Shown piece after piece: positions 39,369 to 48,385 of a stretch of DNA of 64,000 bases; position 1 is the first letter of the stretch; each line of letters opens with the position of its first letter. The translations under genes were made by a program, and so were the position numbers. The DNA is from Castellaniella sp034675905 (GTDB lineage: Bacteria; Pseudomonadota; Gammaproteobacteria; Burkholderiales; Burkholderiaceae_B). The stretch covers positions 1 through 64,000 of the forward strand of contig NZ_JAUCCV010000005.1 in NCBI RefSeq assembly GCF_034675905.1, read 5' to 3'. The notes under the pieces were generated by a model that saw only the letters and a program-made list of their open reading frames with translations, was not told the DNA's origin and did not search any database.

Positions 39369-40472
39369 ATGAAATCCCTGATCATCAGCGTTGATCTGGG
39401 CGATCCGGACTACACGGCGCATGCTGAAGAATTCCTGATGTTGGCGCGAGGAGCGGGGGCGGATGTTGCCGAAGTCCTGACGGTACGGCGTAGCCGGCCG
39501 GATGCGGCGGGATTCATCGGCTCCGGCAAAATCGAGGAAGCCGCCGCTCTGGTCGAGGCGACAGAGGCGGAAGTCGTTCTGTTCGATCAGCCGCTCAGTC
39601 CGGCGCAGCAGCGTAACCTGGAACGCCATTTCCAGGTGCGCGTCGTCGATCGCGTCGCCCTGATTCTGGATATTTTTGCCCTCAGGGCCAAAAGCCACGA
39701 AGGCAAGCTGCAGGTGGAATTGGCGCAGCTGCAGCATCTGTCCACTCGCCTGACGCGCATGTGGACCCACCTGGAACGCCAGCGGGGCGGGATCGGCGTG
39801 CGCGGGCCGGGCGAATCCCAGCTGGAAACCGATCGGCGCTTGATCGGCGTCCGGGTCAAGGCCCTGCGTGAACGGCTGGATCGCGTGCAGCGCCAGCGCC
39901 TGACGCAGCGCCGGGCGCGGGTGCGGGGGCAGACGCTGTCCGTGTCTTTGGTGGGGTATACCAATGCCGGAAAGTCGACGCTGTTCAATGCCCTGACCCG
40001 GGCCGACGCCTATGCCGCCGACCAGCTCTTCGCCACGCTGGACACCACTACGCGGCGGGTCTGGATCCAGGGGGCCGGGCAGGTCGTGGTATCGGATACG
40101 GTGGGATTTATCCGTTCCTTGCCGCCGCTGCTGGTGGCGGCGTTTCGGGCAACCCTGGAAGAAACCGTGCATGCCGATTTGCTGCTGCATGTCATCGATG
40201 CGGCCAGTCCACAGCGTGACGAGCAGGCCGGCGCGGTCAATCAGGTCTTGAAGGACATCGGTGCGGACGATATTCCGCAGATCCGGGTCTATAACAAAAT
40301 CGACACGGCTGGGTATGATCCCCGGGTCGAGCGAAATGAACATGGTACGATTGCGCGAGTCTTTGTCAGTGCGCTGCAGCGCAGCGGTCTGGACGGCTTG
40401 CGGCAGTCGATTGCAGAATTTGGGGAGCCTACGGGAAACAATGCGTGGAATGAAACTGTTCAACCTGAATGA
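39369..40472 (+). CDS. hflX: ribosome-associated GTPase HflX
   Basis: The protein has 367 residues from MKSLIISVDLGDPD. The frame is open far upstream, but that part is translated repeat and hfq in another frame. HflX splits stalled or heat-damaged 70S ribosomes. The N-terminal domain (GFIGSGKIEEAAALV, FDQPLSPAQQRNLE) precedes the coiled region GIGVRGPGESQLETDRR and the G domain with GYTNAGKSTLFN, DTVGFIRSLP and NKID. The G-run of repeat copy B (39357-39364) is the only visible ribosome binding site. The 3' end overlaps hflK. Confidence 0.95.
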   Translation: MKSLIISVDLGDPDYTAHAEEFLMLARGAGADVAEVLTVRRSRPDAAGFIGSGKIEEAAALVEATEAEVVLFDQPLSPAQQRNLERHFQVRVVDRVALILDIFALRAKSHEGKLQVELAQLQHLSTRLTRMWTHLERQRGGIGVRGPGESQLETDRRLIGVRVKALRERLDRVQRQRLTQRRARVRGQTLSVSLVGYTNAGKSTLFNALTRADAYAADQLFATLDTTTRRVWIQGAGQVVVSDTVGFIRSLPPLLVAAFRATLEETVHADLLLHVIDAASPQRDEQAGAVNQVLKDIGADDIPQIRVYNKIDTAGYDPRVERNEHGTIARVFVSALQRSGLDGLRQSIAEFGEPTGNNAWNETVQPE

Positions 40473-41772
40473 TCCGGGCTGGGGGCGCGGTCAGCAGAAT
40501 CAGGATAACGAGCCTTCCAATAAGCCCAATCCTGCCGGCGGGCCTCCCGACCTGGACGAGGTCTGGCGCGATTTCAACAAGCGCCTGACCGGCCTGTTCG
40601 GCAAACGGGGTGGCGGGCGTGGCCCGCGCGGACCCTCGGGCGGCGGACTGCCGTCCCTGCCGGGACCTTCGCCGCGCTTCGTGCTGCTGCTGGTCATCCT
40701 GGGTGTGTTGCTGTGGCTGGCCAGCGGGTTCATGATCGTGCAAGAAGGTCAGGTGGCCGTGGTCACGCGTTTCGGGAAATACACCCATACGCTGAACCCT
40801 GGCCTGCAGTGGCGTTTGCCGTACCCCATCGAAAACTCTCAGGACGTCAATATTGCGCAGTTGCGCACCTTTGAAGTCGGTTTCCGGGGGTCGTCGCGCA
40901 ATAAGGTCCTGTCTGAATCCCTGATGCTGACCAACGATGAAAACATCGTCGATGTGCAGTTCGTGGTCCAGTATCGCCTGCGTCCTGACGGGGCGCCGGC
41001 TTATCTATTCAATACCAGCCAGCCGGACGAATCTGTGCGTCAGGCGGCGGAAACCGGCATGCGCGAGATCGTCGGGCGCAAACCCATGGACTTCGTCCTG
41101 TATTCCGGGCGTACCGAGGTCGCGACCGAAGTCCAGGCCTTGGCGCAAAGCATTCTGGACCGCTACGATACCGGCATCCAGATTTCCACGGTCGCTATCC
41201 AGAACGTGCAGCCGCCGGAACAGGTCCAGGCAGCCTTTGACGACGCCGTAAAGGCCGGCCAGGATCGCGAACGCCAGATCAACGAAGGTAATGCCTACGC
41301 CAGTCAGGTCCTGCCCGAGGCCGAAGGCCAATCGGCGCGGATGGTCCAGGAAGCCGAAGGCTACAGTGCCAAGGTCATCGGCCAGGCTCAGGGTAATACC
41401 TCGCGCTTTGACAGCGTGGCGGCCGAATATGCCAAGGCGCCGGCCATCACGCGTGAGCGCATCTATCTGGAAACCATGCAGGAACTCCTGAGCGACACCG
41501 CCAAGGTCATGATCGATGCGCCGGTAGGCAACAATATGCTGTACCTGCCGCTGGACAAGATCATGAATCAGGCCGCTCGCGGCGGGGCGGGCGCCCACTC
41601 GGCTGGTGATGCTTCTTCGGGATCTTCATCCTCCAGCAGTTCCCCGGTCAGTGCGGCAGGCGCCGGCGGCGCCCAGGCAGCCTCAAAGGCAGCCTCGTCG
41701 TCCAGCCAGTCCGCGGCGCGAGGCGTGCCCTCGGGTCTGGATTCGCTGATGCGCAGCCCGTATTCGAACTAG
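40450..41772 (+). CDS. hflK: FtsH protease modulator HflK
   Basis: The protein has 440 residues from MKLFNLNDPGWGRG; an ATG three codons upstream (40441), after GGGAAA, is a real alternative. A Gly/Pro-rich cytoplasmic N-terminus (about 1-75) precedes one membrane helix (FVLLLVILGVLLWLASGFMI), then the band-7/SPFH domain. The C-terminus is a low-complexity Ser/Ala tail (about 380-440). With HflC it forms the large periplasmic cage around FtsH. It overlaps the hflX end by 23 bp; hflC starts 9 bp later. Confidence 0.95.
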   Translation: MKLFNLNDPGWGRGQQNQDNEPSNKPNPAGGPPDLDEVWRDFNKRLTGLFGKRGGGRGPRGPSGGGLPSLPGPSPRFVLLLVILGVLLWLASGFMIVQEGQVAVVTRFGKYTHTLNPGLQWRLPYPIENSQDVNIAQLRTFEVGFRGSSRNKVLSESLMLTNDENIVDVQFVVQYRLRPDGAPAYLFNTSQPDESVRQAAETGMREIVGRKPMDFVLYSGRTEVATEVQALAQSILDRYDTGIQISTVAIQNVQPPEQVQAAFDDAVKAGQDRERQINEGNAYASQVLPEAEGQSARMVQEAEGYSAKVIGQAQGNTSRFDSVAAEYAKAPAITRERIYLETMQELLSDTAKVMIDAPVGNNMLYLPLDKIMNQAARGGAGAHSAGDASSGSSSSSSSPVSAAGAGGAQAASKAASSSSQSAARGVPSGLDSLMRSPYSN

Positions 41773-41781
41773 GAGCTCAAG

Positions 41782-42669
41782 ATGCAACGTTTTTTCCCTG
41801 CCCTGGTCGGACTGGTCTTGCTGGTCGCCGCTTTGTCCTCGTGCCTGTTCGTGGTGCGGGAACGGGATTCGGCGCTCTTGTTCGCCTTGGGCGAAGTGCG
41901 TGAAACCATCACGGAACCCGGCCTGTATTTCAAGTATCCGCCGCCTTTTGAAAATGTGGTCTATCTGGACAAGCGCCTGCAGACCATCGAAACCCGCGAC
42001 CCGGAACGCATCCAGACCGCCGAAAAGAAGAATCTGCTGATCGATTCCTTCGTCAAGTGGCGCATTGCCGACCCGCGTCTGTACTACGTGACATTCGGCG
42101 CCAATAGCGGCGCGGCGGTCGAGCGTCTGCAAGCCCAGATCCGCGATGCGCTGAATGCGGCGGTGAACTTGCGCACGGTCAAGCAGGTCGTCTCCAGCGA
42201 CCGCGATACCATCATGAAGGAAATCCAGTCCTCGGTCGCCCAGCGGGCCAAGCCCTTTGGCGTGGACGTGGTGGACGTGCGCTTGCGCCGCATCGACTTT
42301 GCGCCGGAAATTTCCGAATCGGTCTACCGGCGCATGGAGGCCGAGCGCAAGCAGGAAGCCAACCGCCTGCGCGCCAGCGGCGCAGCCGACAGCGAGCGCA
42401 TCCGCGCCGAGGCCGACCGCAAGCGTCAGGAAATCCTGGCCAAGGCCTATGCCGAATCGCAGGCCAAGCGCGGTGAAGGCGATGCCACGGCGGCGGCGAT
42501 CTATGCACAGTCGTACGGCAAGGATCCCGAGTTCTACAGCTTCTACAAGAGCATGGACGCCTACCGTTCGGCCTTCTCCGAATCCGGCAGCACCCTGGTG
42601 CTCAGCCCTGATTCAGACTTCTTCCGCTATTGGGACCGCACCAAGGGCGATAAGCCGGCTGCACGCTAA
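41782..42669 (+). CDS. hflC: FtsH protease modulator HflC
   Basis: The protein has 295 residues. An N-terminal membrane anchor (FFPALVGLVLLVAALSSCLF) is followed by the SPFH domain (VVRERDSALLFALGEV...) and a long helix (EAERKQEANRLRASGAADSE). It partners HflK in the FtsH-HflKC membrane complex that controls proteolysis. The start follows AGGAGC. A terminator hairpin stands 12 bp after its stop, separating the hflXKC unit from hisZ-purA. Confidence 0.96.
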   Translation: MQRFFPALVGLVLLVAALSSCLFVVRERDSALLFALGEVRETITEPGLYFKYPPPFENVVYLDKRLQTIETRDPERIQTAEKKNLLIDSFVKWRIADPRLYYVTFGANSGAAVERLQAQIRDALNAAVNLRTVKQVVSSDRDTIMKEIQSSVAQRAKPFGVDVVDVRLRRIDFAPEISESVYRRMEAERKQEANRLRASGAADSERIRAEADRKRQEILAKAYAESQAKRGEGDATAAAIYAQSYGKDPEFYSFYKSMDAYRSAFSESGSTLVLSPDSDFFRYWDRTKGDKPAAR

Positions 42670-42681
42670 GTCAACCCGGCA

Positions 42682-42715
42682 AACGGCCTGGCCGGGCGCC
42701 GGGCCGTTTTCTTTT
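42682..42715 (+). terminator. Rho-independent terminator after hflC
   Basis: AACGGCC (42682-42688) pairs with GGCCGTT (42702-42708), with further pairing in the GGC/GCC interior, followed by TTTTCTTTT. This is a textbook terminator between hflC and hisZ. Confidence 0.8.
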
Positions 42716-42741
42716 GGCTGTGATTTTGGAATGAACCACTC

Positions 42742-43908
42742 ATGATGTCAAACTGGCTATTGCCGGAAAATCTGTCGGACATCCTGCCCGCCGAGGCGCG
42801 GCGCATCGAGGAATTGCGCCGGGAATTGCTGGATCTGTACCGCACCTACGGTTTTGAACTCGTGGCGCCGCCGATGGTGGAATACCTGGACTCCCTGATG
42901 CTGGCCGATGACGAGGCGCTGCGCCTGCGCACCTGCAAGCTGGTGGATCAGCTCTCGGGCTTGACCATGGGCGTGCGGGCGGACATGACGGTGCAAGTCT
43001 CGCGCATCGATGCGCATCTGCTCAATCGTCCGGGGGTGACGCGGCTGTGCTATTGCGGGCCGGTGGTCCATACCCGCCCGGCGGGCCTGACCTCGGATCG
43101 CGAGTTGCTGCAGATCGGCGCGGAGATCTTCGGCCATGCCGGTGTGCAGGCCGATATCGAATGCGTGCGCCTGGCCTTGGAGTCGGTGCGCCGCGCAGGC
43201 GTCTTGCAGCCGCGCCTGGACCTGAATCATCCCGGAGTAGGGCGAGCGTTGGTGGATGCCGATCCGGCCCTGGCTGATGTGGCCGATATGGTCTTTGATC
43301 TGCTCAGCGCCAAAGATGCGCCGGGCCTGGAGGCCTTGTGCCAGGATGTCCACGCCCGCGCCGATACGCTGCAGGCCTTGCGGACGCTGACGACGTTGTA
43401 CGGGGACCTGTCTGTGGTCGATCACGCCCGTCAGGTGTTGCCGCGCCTGCCCGCCGTGCATGCGGCGCTGGATGCCTTGCACACTTTGTGCACGTCCTTG
43501 TCGGATGCGCCCATTGCCATCGATCTGGCGGATATGGGCGGCAGCTACGGCTATCACTCGGGCGTGGTCTTTTCGATTTATGCCGCCGGCTGGCATGACG
43601 CGCTGGTGCGCGGCGGGCGCTACGATGGGATCGGCCGCAAATTCGGCCGCGCGCGTCCGGCGACGGGATTCAGTCTGGATCTGCGCAAGCTGTCGGCCGG
43701 TCTGCCGGATGCGCAGCGGGCCCGGGCCATTTGCGCACCCTGGTCGGATGACCCGGCCTTGGCTCAGGCGATCAGTGTCTTGCGCATGCAAGGCCATATC
43801 GTCATCCAGAGTCTGCCGGGCGAGCCGCAACAGTATGATGAATTCCAGGTGGATCAGGAATTGATCTTGGCAGACGGCAGTTGGGTCCTGCGGCCCGTCG
43901 GCGTCTGA
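42742..43908 (+). CDS. hisZ: ATP phosphoribosyltransferase regulatory subunit HisZ
   Basis: The protein has 388 residues. It is a histidyl-tRNA synthetase paralogue without the anticodon-binding domain, which forms the allosteric complex with short-form HisG at the first step of histidine synthesis. Class II core traces are visible (MGVRADMTVQVSRIDAH, LCYCGPVVHTRP, GGRYDGIGRKFGRARPATGFSLDL). It implies a short HisG elsewhere in the genome. A second ATG one codon in (42745) could also serve. purA follows after 55 bp, the normal order in betaproteobacteria. Confidence 0.93.
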   Translation: MMSNWLLPENLSDILPAEARRIEELRRELLDLYRTYGFELVAPPMVEYLDSLMLADDEALRLRTCKLVDQLSGLTMGVRADMTVQVSRIDAHLLNRPGVTRLCYCGPVVHTRPAGLTSDRELLQIGAEIFGHAGVQADIECVRLALESVRRAGVLQPRLDLNHPGVGRALVDADPALADVADMVFDLLSAKDAPGLEALCQDVHARADTLQALRTLTTLYGDLSVVDHARQVLPRLPAVHAALDALHTLCTSLSDAPIAIDLADMGGSYGYHSGVVFSIYAAGWHDALVRGGRYDGIGRKFGRARPATGFSLDLRKLSAGLPDAQRARAICAPWSDDPALAQAISVLRMQGHIVIQSLPGEPQQYDEFQVDQELILADGSWVLRPVGV

Positions 43909-43963
43909 TGGTATAAACTTACTCGTTTCACAAGGCGGCATGGTGCTGCCACAAGCAAGGCTT

Positions 43964-45259
43964 ATGAGCAAGAACATCGTCGTGATTGGCACCCAGTGGG
44001 GTGACGAAGGCAAGGGCAAGATCGTGGATTGGCTCGCCGAGTCAGCCCAGGGAGTCGTGCGCTTTCAGGGCGGGCACAATGCCGGCCATACGCTGTGGAT
44101 CAATGGTCGCAAAACCATTTTGCGCTTGATCCCGTCTGGCATCATGCATCCGCACGTCACCTGCTATGTGGGTAATGGCGTCGTGCTGTCGCCCGAAGCC
44201 TTGCTGGCGGAAATCGGCGAACTGGAATCTGCAGGGCTGGACGTGCGTTCGCGGCTGCAGATTTCTTCGGCCTGCCCGTTGATCCTGCCGTATCACGTGG
44301 CGCTGGATCAGGCCCGTGAAGCCCGCAAGGGCGAAGGCAAGATCGGCACGACGGGGCGCGGTATCGGCCCGGCTTACGAAGACAAGGTCGCACGCCGCGC
44401 CTTGCGCGTCCAGGATCTGTACGATCCGGCCGTGTTCGATGAAAAGCTGGCTGAAGTGCTGGATTATCACAATTTCGTCCTGACCCAGTATCTAGGGGCC
44501 AAGGCAGTGGCGGCCAGCCAGGTGCGTGACCAGGTCATGGCGCTGGCGCCGCAGATCGAGCCCATGGTGGCTGACGTCTCCAGCAATATCCATATCGCGC
44601 GCAAAGCCGGCCATAATCTGTTGTTCGAAGGCGCCCAGGGCACTTTGCTGGACATCGATCACGGGACTTATCCCTTTGTGACCAGCAGCAATTGCGTGGC
44701 GGGTGCTGCTGCCGCCGGTACGGGCGTCGGGCCGCAAGCGCTGGATTATGTGCTGGGCATTGCCAAGGCCTATACCACGCGTGTCGGTTCCGGGCCATTC
44801 CCCACCGAACTGCTGGATGACACTGGCTTGCGCCTGGCCACCGTCGGCAAGGAATTCGGTTCCGTGACAGGCCGCCCGCGCCGTTGCGGCTGGTTCGATG
44901 GCGCCGCCATGAAACGCTCGGTCATGATCAATGGCCTGACGGGCCTGTGCATTACCAAACTCGATGTGCTGGATGGCGTGGAGCAGATCAAGATCGGTGT
45001 GGGCTATCGCTACAAGGGCCAATTCCTGGATGTGCTGCCCTATGGCGCTCATGCTGCGGCCGAAGCGGAACCCGTTCTGGAAGAAATGGCCGGCTGGTCG
45101 GAATCCACGGTAGGCGTCACCGAATACGATAAACTGCCCATCAATGCGCGGCGTTATCTGGAACGCATCGCCGAAGTCTGCGATGTGCCGATCGATATGG
45201 TGTCGACCGGCCCCGACCGGCTGGAAACCATCGTGTTGCGTCACCCGTTCCAGGGCTAA
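43964..45259 (+). CDS. purA: adenylosuccinate synthetase
   Basis: The protein has 431 residues from MSKNIVVIGTQWGDEGKGKI; the ATG follows AAGG. It joins IMP and aspartate using GTP on the way to AMP. The GTP loop GDEGKGK, the GGHNAGHT block, FEGAQGTLLDIDHGTYPFVTSSN and the C-terminal MVSTGPDR are intact. A terminator built from repeat copy C follows 43 bp after the stop. A purine-type phosphoribosyltransferase gene follows. Confidence 0.97.
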   Translation: MSKNIVVIGTQWGDEGKGKIVDWLAESAQGVVRFQGGHNAGHTLWINGRKTILRLIPSGIMHPHVTCYVGNGVVLSPEALLAEIGELESAGLDVRSRLQISSACPLILPYHVALDQAREARKGEGKIGTTGRGIGPAYEDKVARRALRVQDLYDPAVFDEKLAEVLDYHNFVLTQYLGAKAVAASQVRDQVMALAPQIEPMVADVSSNIHIARKAGHNLLFEGAQGTLLDIDHGTYPFVTSSNCVAGAAAAGTGVGPQALDYVLGIAKAYTTRVGSGPFPTELLDDTGLRLATVGKEFGSVTGRPRRCGWFDGAAMKRSVMINGLTGLCITKLDVLDGVEQIKIGVGYRYKGQFLDVLPYGAHAAAEAEPVLEEMAGWSESTVGVTEYDKLPINARRYLERIAEVCDVPIDMVSTGPDRLETIVLRHPFQG

Positions 45260-45300
45260 AGATTGATGGCCCCTGGTGACGCGGGCCGGTGTCCGCTGAA

Positions 45301-45345
45301 TTGCCCCCCTCAAAGGGGGCTTTTGCCTTGAGGCGGCCCGGCAGC
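45301..45345 (-). repeat. dispersed palindromic repeat, copy C, after purA
   Basis: Read on the minus strand this begins GCTGCCGGGCCGCCTCAAGG and continues into the C-run, matching about the first 45 bp of copy A. The right-hand part of the full repeat is missing. It lies between purA and the phosphoribosyltransferase gene. Confidence 0.7.
45303..45324 (+). terminator. Rho-independent terminator of purA formed by the repeat
   Basis: GCCCCC (45303-45308), loop CTCAAA, GGGGGC (45315-45320) and TTTT (45321-45324). The stem is internal to repeat copy C, so the repeat has been used as the purA terminator. Confidence 0.75.
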
Positions 45346-45409
45346 GAAAAGACGCCTGGCCAGTTGCAGTGCTTGATCCTATTTCATACGCATACCACAG
45401 GAAAGAAAC

Positions 45410-45973
45410 ATGAGTATTCCGCCGAGCACCGACCGCGATCTCTGGATCAGCTGGGAACAGTATCACGCCTTGATCGAGCGTCTGGCTCTGCAGGTGCATG
45501 AATCGGGCTGGGCCTTTGACAAAATCCTGTGTCTGGCGCGCGGCGGCGTTCGGGTAGGCGATGTGCTGTCACGTATTTTCGACCTGCCGCTGGGCATTCT
45601 GGCAACCAGCAGCTACCGCGAAGCAGCCGGCACGGTGCAGGGGCAGCTGGATATCGCCCAGTTCATCACCATCACGCGCGGCACGCTGGACGGCAAGGTC
45701 TTGCTGGTGGACGACATGGTCGATACCGGGCTGACCTTCAGCCGGGTGCGTGATCATCTGGTCAAACAGTTTCCGGGCATCACCGAATTGCGCACGGCCG
45801 TGCTGTGGCAAAAGGGTCATGCGCAGGTCCAGCCCGATTACTATGTGGAACAGCTGCCCACCAATCCCTGGATCCATCAGCCCTTCGAGGATTACGACAG
45901 CCTGCGTCCGCATCAGCTCGAATCCTGGATCCGCAAGGGTGTGCGCTCGGCATATCCTGATTCAAAGGCATAG
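45410..45973 (+). CDS. purine-type phosphoribosyltransferase
   Basis: The protein has 187 residues. The PRPP-binding signature VLLVDDMVDTGLTFSRV (about 102-118) and the early ILCLARGGVRVGDVLSR mark a type I phosphoribosyltransferase similar to xanthine/hypoxanthine salvage enzymes. It would convert a free purine base and PRPP to the nucleotide. The neighbour purA supports a purine role, but the base specificity cannot be read by eye. ATG after GAAAGAAAC. Confidence 0.85.
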   Translation: MSIPPSTDRDLWISWEQYHALIERLALQVHESGWAFDKILCLARGGVRVGDVLSRIFDLPLGILATSSYREAAGTVQGQLDIAQFITITRGTLDGKVLLVDDMVDTGLTFSRVRDHLVKQFPGITELRTAVLWQKGHAQVQPDYYVEQLPTNPWIHQPFEDYDSLRPHQLESWIRKGVRSAYPDSKA

Positions 45974-46120
45974 ATTCCAGCCCTGAAACGTGTTAGAATC
46001 TTCTGCTGTCTTATATGATTATTTTTCGGGTTGATTTTCAACCCTAATCCAACCGTGGATGCACCGGTCGCTTTTGTAGTTGCCGACATTCATGATTTTT
46101 ACAGGCTTTCAAGGATTTAC

Positions 46121-46333
46121 ATGCCGATTGTCCGCCTCAAAGAAAACGAGCCCTTCGAGGCTGCCCTGCGGCGCTTTAAGCGCACCATCGAAAAGACTGG
46201 TCTTTTGACCGAGCTGCGTTCGCGTGAATTCTACGAGAAACCCACTTCCGAACGTAAGCGTAAGCTGGCTGCTGCCGTCAAGCGCCATTACAAACGCATT
46301 CGCAGCCAACAACTGCCGCCGCGACTCTATTGA
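46121..46333 (+). CDS. rpsU: 30S ribosomal protein S21
   Basis: The protein has 70 residues from MPIVRLKENEPFEAALRRFK, the full family length, with the basic C-terminus KRHYKRIRSQQLPPRLY. S21 (bS21) sits near the anti-Shine-Dalgarno end of 16S rRNA and promotes initiation. The ATG follows AAGGA. TAGAAT at 45994-45999 may be the -10 box of its promoter. It is the first gene of the rpsU-dnaG-rpoD macromolecular synthesis cluster. Confidence 0.97.
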   Translation: MPIVRLKENEPFEAALRRFKRTIEKTGLLTELRSREFYEKPTSERKRKLAAAVKRHYKRIRSQQLPPRLY

Positions 46334-48268
46334 TTGATTCCTGAATCCTTCATCCAGGAACTGCTCGCGCGCGTTGATATCGTCGACGTCGTCGGTCGGT
46401 ATGTACAGCTGCGCAAAGGGGGCGCAAACCTGCTGGGTTTGTGCCCCTTTCATAATGAAAAAACGCCGTCCTTTACGGTCAGCCCCACCAAACAGTTCTA
46501 TCACTGCTTTGGTTGCGGCGCACATGGCAGCGCTGTCCATTTCCTGACTGAACACACGGGGGCTCCGTTTCCGGAAGCGGTGCGTACGTTGGCCGCCAGC
46601 GTGGGTCTCACGGTTCCCGAGGAGCCCCGCAGCCCGCGCCAGCGGGCCGCCGAACGCGAACGCCGCGAAGAAGGATCTCGTCAGCGCGATGTCCTGCAGC
46701 AGGCGCAAGCCCATTATCGGGCGTCGCTGAAGCAGTCGCCCCAGGCGATCTCCTATCTGAAAAAACGCGGACTCAGCGGCGAAATCGCCGCGCGCTACGG
46801 CTTGGGGTGGGCGAGCGCCGATCGGCGCGGTCTGGCGAGCGTGTTCGAACACTACGAAGAATCTGCGCTGATCGAGTCCGGGCTGGTCATCGAGGCCGAG
46901 GACGGTCGCCGCCATGATCGTTTCCGTAGCCGGGTGATGTTTCCCATCCTGAATACCCGCGGACAGCTGATCGGCTTTGGCGGGCGTCTGATCGAGGCTG
47001 GCGAGCCCAAGTACCTGAACTCGCCAGAGACCAGCCTGTTTTCCAAGGGGCACGAGCTCTATGGCCTGTACGAGGCGCGCGCGGGCATACGCAGCGAAGG
47101 CTGTGTCCTGGTCGTCGAAGGCTATATGGATGTGGTCGCGCTGGCCCAGTTCGGTTTGAACAATGCGGTGGCGACACTGGGTACGTCCACGACCAGCGCC
47201 CACTTGCAAAAGCTGTGCCGCGCCAGTGATCGCGTCATTTTCAGTTTCGACGGCGATGGGGCGGGGCGCAAAGCCGCCTGGCGGGCTTTGCAGGCCTGCC
47301 TGCCGTGGGTGGCCGAAGATGTCTCGATGCGTTTCCTGTTTCTGCCCGAGGGGCAGGACCCGGATTCCTATGTAAGGGCTTACGGTGTGCAGGCTTTGCG
47401 GGCGTGCCTGGATGAAGCCTTGCCACTGTCGCGTTTCATGCTGGACGAGCTGGGCGCCCGTCACGATCTGCGTGAGGCTGAAGGCCGCGCCGCCTGCGTC
47501 CACGAGGCGCGGCCTCTGTTTGCACAGATGCCGGAAGGCGGGTTCCGCCTGCAGGTCGAGCGTGAATTCGCCCAGCAGGTGCGCCTGACGCCGGAAGAAC
47601 TCAGCCAAATGCTGGCCAGCGGGCAGCCGGCGGCGGCAGCGCCGATTTCTGGGGATGTCCGTCGCGCAGATGGATCGGCTGCCGGTGCGCCGGATCGTCC
47701 GGCTCGCCGGCCCTCAGGTGACTGGCAGGCCGGCGCAGCGTCCGGTGAAGAGCCGCCCTGGCTGGCCGAGGGTTTTGCTCAGGGGGGAACGCCTGCGGGT
47801 CGTGCCGCTACGGGCCGGGGGCGTCGCTCCCGCGCCAGCCAGCCGCGCACGGTCACGCCCATGGCGCGGCGTTTGTTGCGTCTGCTGTTGGCGCATCCGG
47901 CGCTGGTGGACGAGCTGGGCGATCAGCAGCTTGAATTATTGGCCCATCACCCCCATCTGCACATGGTCCGGGAATTGATCGGCCTGGCCAGTGCCTGTGG
48001 CGGACGGCATGCCGGCGCTTTGCTGGAAGCGGCTGATCCTGATTCAGACTTGGCTGCGGCGATCCGCGACCTGTCCACCGAAATCCTGACGCAGGAACTG
48101 CCAGACCCCCAAGCGGAATGGCGCGACGCTCTGCGGCATATTGAATTGCAGGCGGTGCAGGAACAATGTGATCGTCTGATCGAGGCCGGGCTGACCGATG
48201 AAACGCAGCGGCGGCGGTATCAGGACCTCAGCCGCCGGCTGGCCCGCTTGAAGGCCCCGGTGGGATGA
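46334..48268 (+). CDS. dnaG: DNA primase DnaG
   Basis: The protein has 644 residues and begins at a TTG that directly abuts the rpsU TGA. No Shine-Dalgarno sequence is evident, but the resulting N-terminus (M)IPESFIQELLARVDIVDVV matches DnaG of related genera as I remember it, so the start is well supported. It synthesises RNA primers at the replication fork. The zinc ribbon (CPFH ... CFGCG, about 37-61), the RNA polymerase basic motif, the Toprim VVEGYMDVVAL (about 258) and the C-terminal helicase-binding domain are present. Residues about 430-510 form a Gly/Ala/Arg-rich linker. Confidence 0.95.
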   Translation: MIPESFIQELLARVDIVDVVGRYVQLRKGGANLLGLCPFHNEKTPSFTVSPTKQFYHCFGCGAHGSAVHFLTEHTGAPFPEAVRTLAASVGLTVPEEPRSPRQRAAERERREEGSRQRDVLQQAQAHYRASLKQSPQAISYLKKRGLSGEIAARYGLGWASADRRGLASVFEHYEESALIESGLVIEAEDGRRHDRFRSRVMFPILNTRGQLIGFGGRLIEAGEPKYLNSPETSLFSKGHELYGLYEARAGIRSEGCVLVVEGYMDVVALAQFGLNNAVATLGTSTTSAHLQKLCRASDRVIFSFDGDGAGRKAAWRALQACLPWVAEDVSMRFLFLPEGQDPDSYVRAYGVQALRACLDEALPLSRFMLDELGARHDLREAEGRAACVHEARPLFAQMPEGGFRLQVEREFAQQVRLTPEELSQMLASGQPAAAAPISGDVRRADGSAAGAPDRPARRPSGDWQAGAASGEEPPWLAEGFAQGGTPAGRAATGRGRRSRASQPRTVTPMARRLLRLLLAHPALVDELGDQQLELLAHHPHLHMVRELIGLASACGGRHAGALLEAADPDSDLAAAIRDLSTEILTQELPDPQAEWRDALRHIELQAVQEQCDRLIEAGLTDETQRRRYQDLSRRLARLKAPVG

Positions 48269-48385
48269 ATCTTCCTGGCAAGTGCAGTAAACTACATGGT
48301 TTTCAATGAGTTGAGCGCCTTCAACGGAATTGTCGACCCGGAATGTTGCCCGACCCGGCAACTGAACTGAGAACGGAAAGAGCAC

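Noticed and set aside
45974..46120. Small RNA or riboswitch between the phosphoribosyltransferase gene and rpsU
   Set aside because: The region is promoter-like (TAGAAT at 45994-45999) but shows no conserved aptamer fold that I can recognise.
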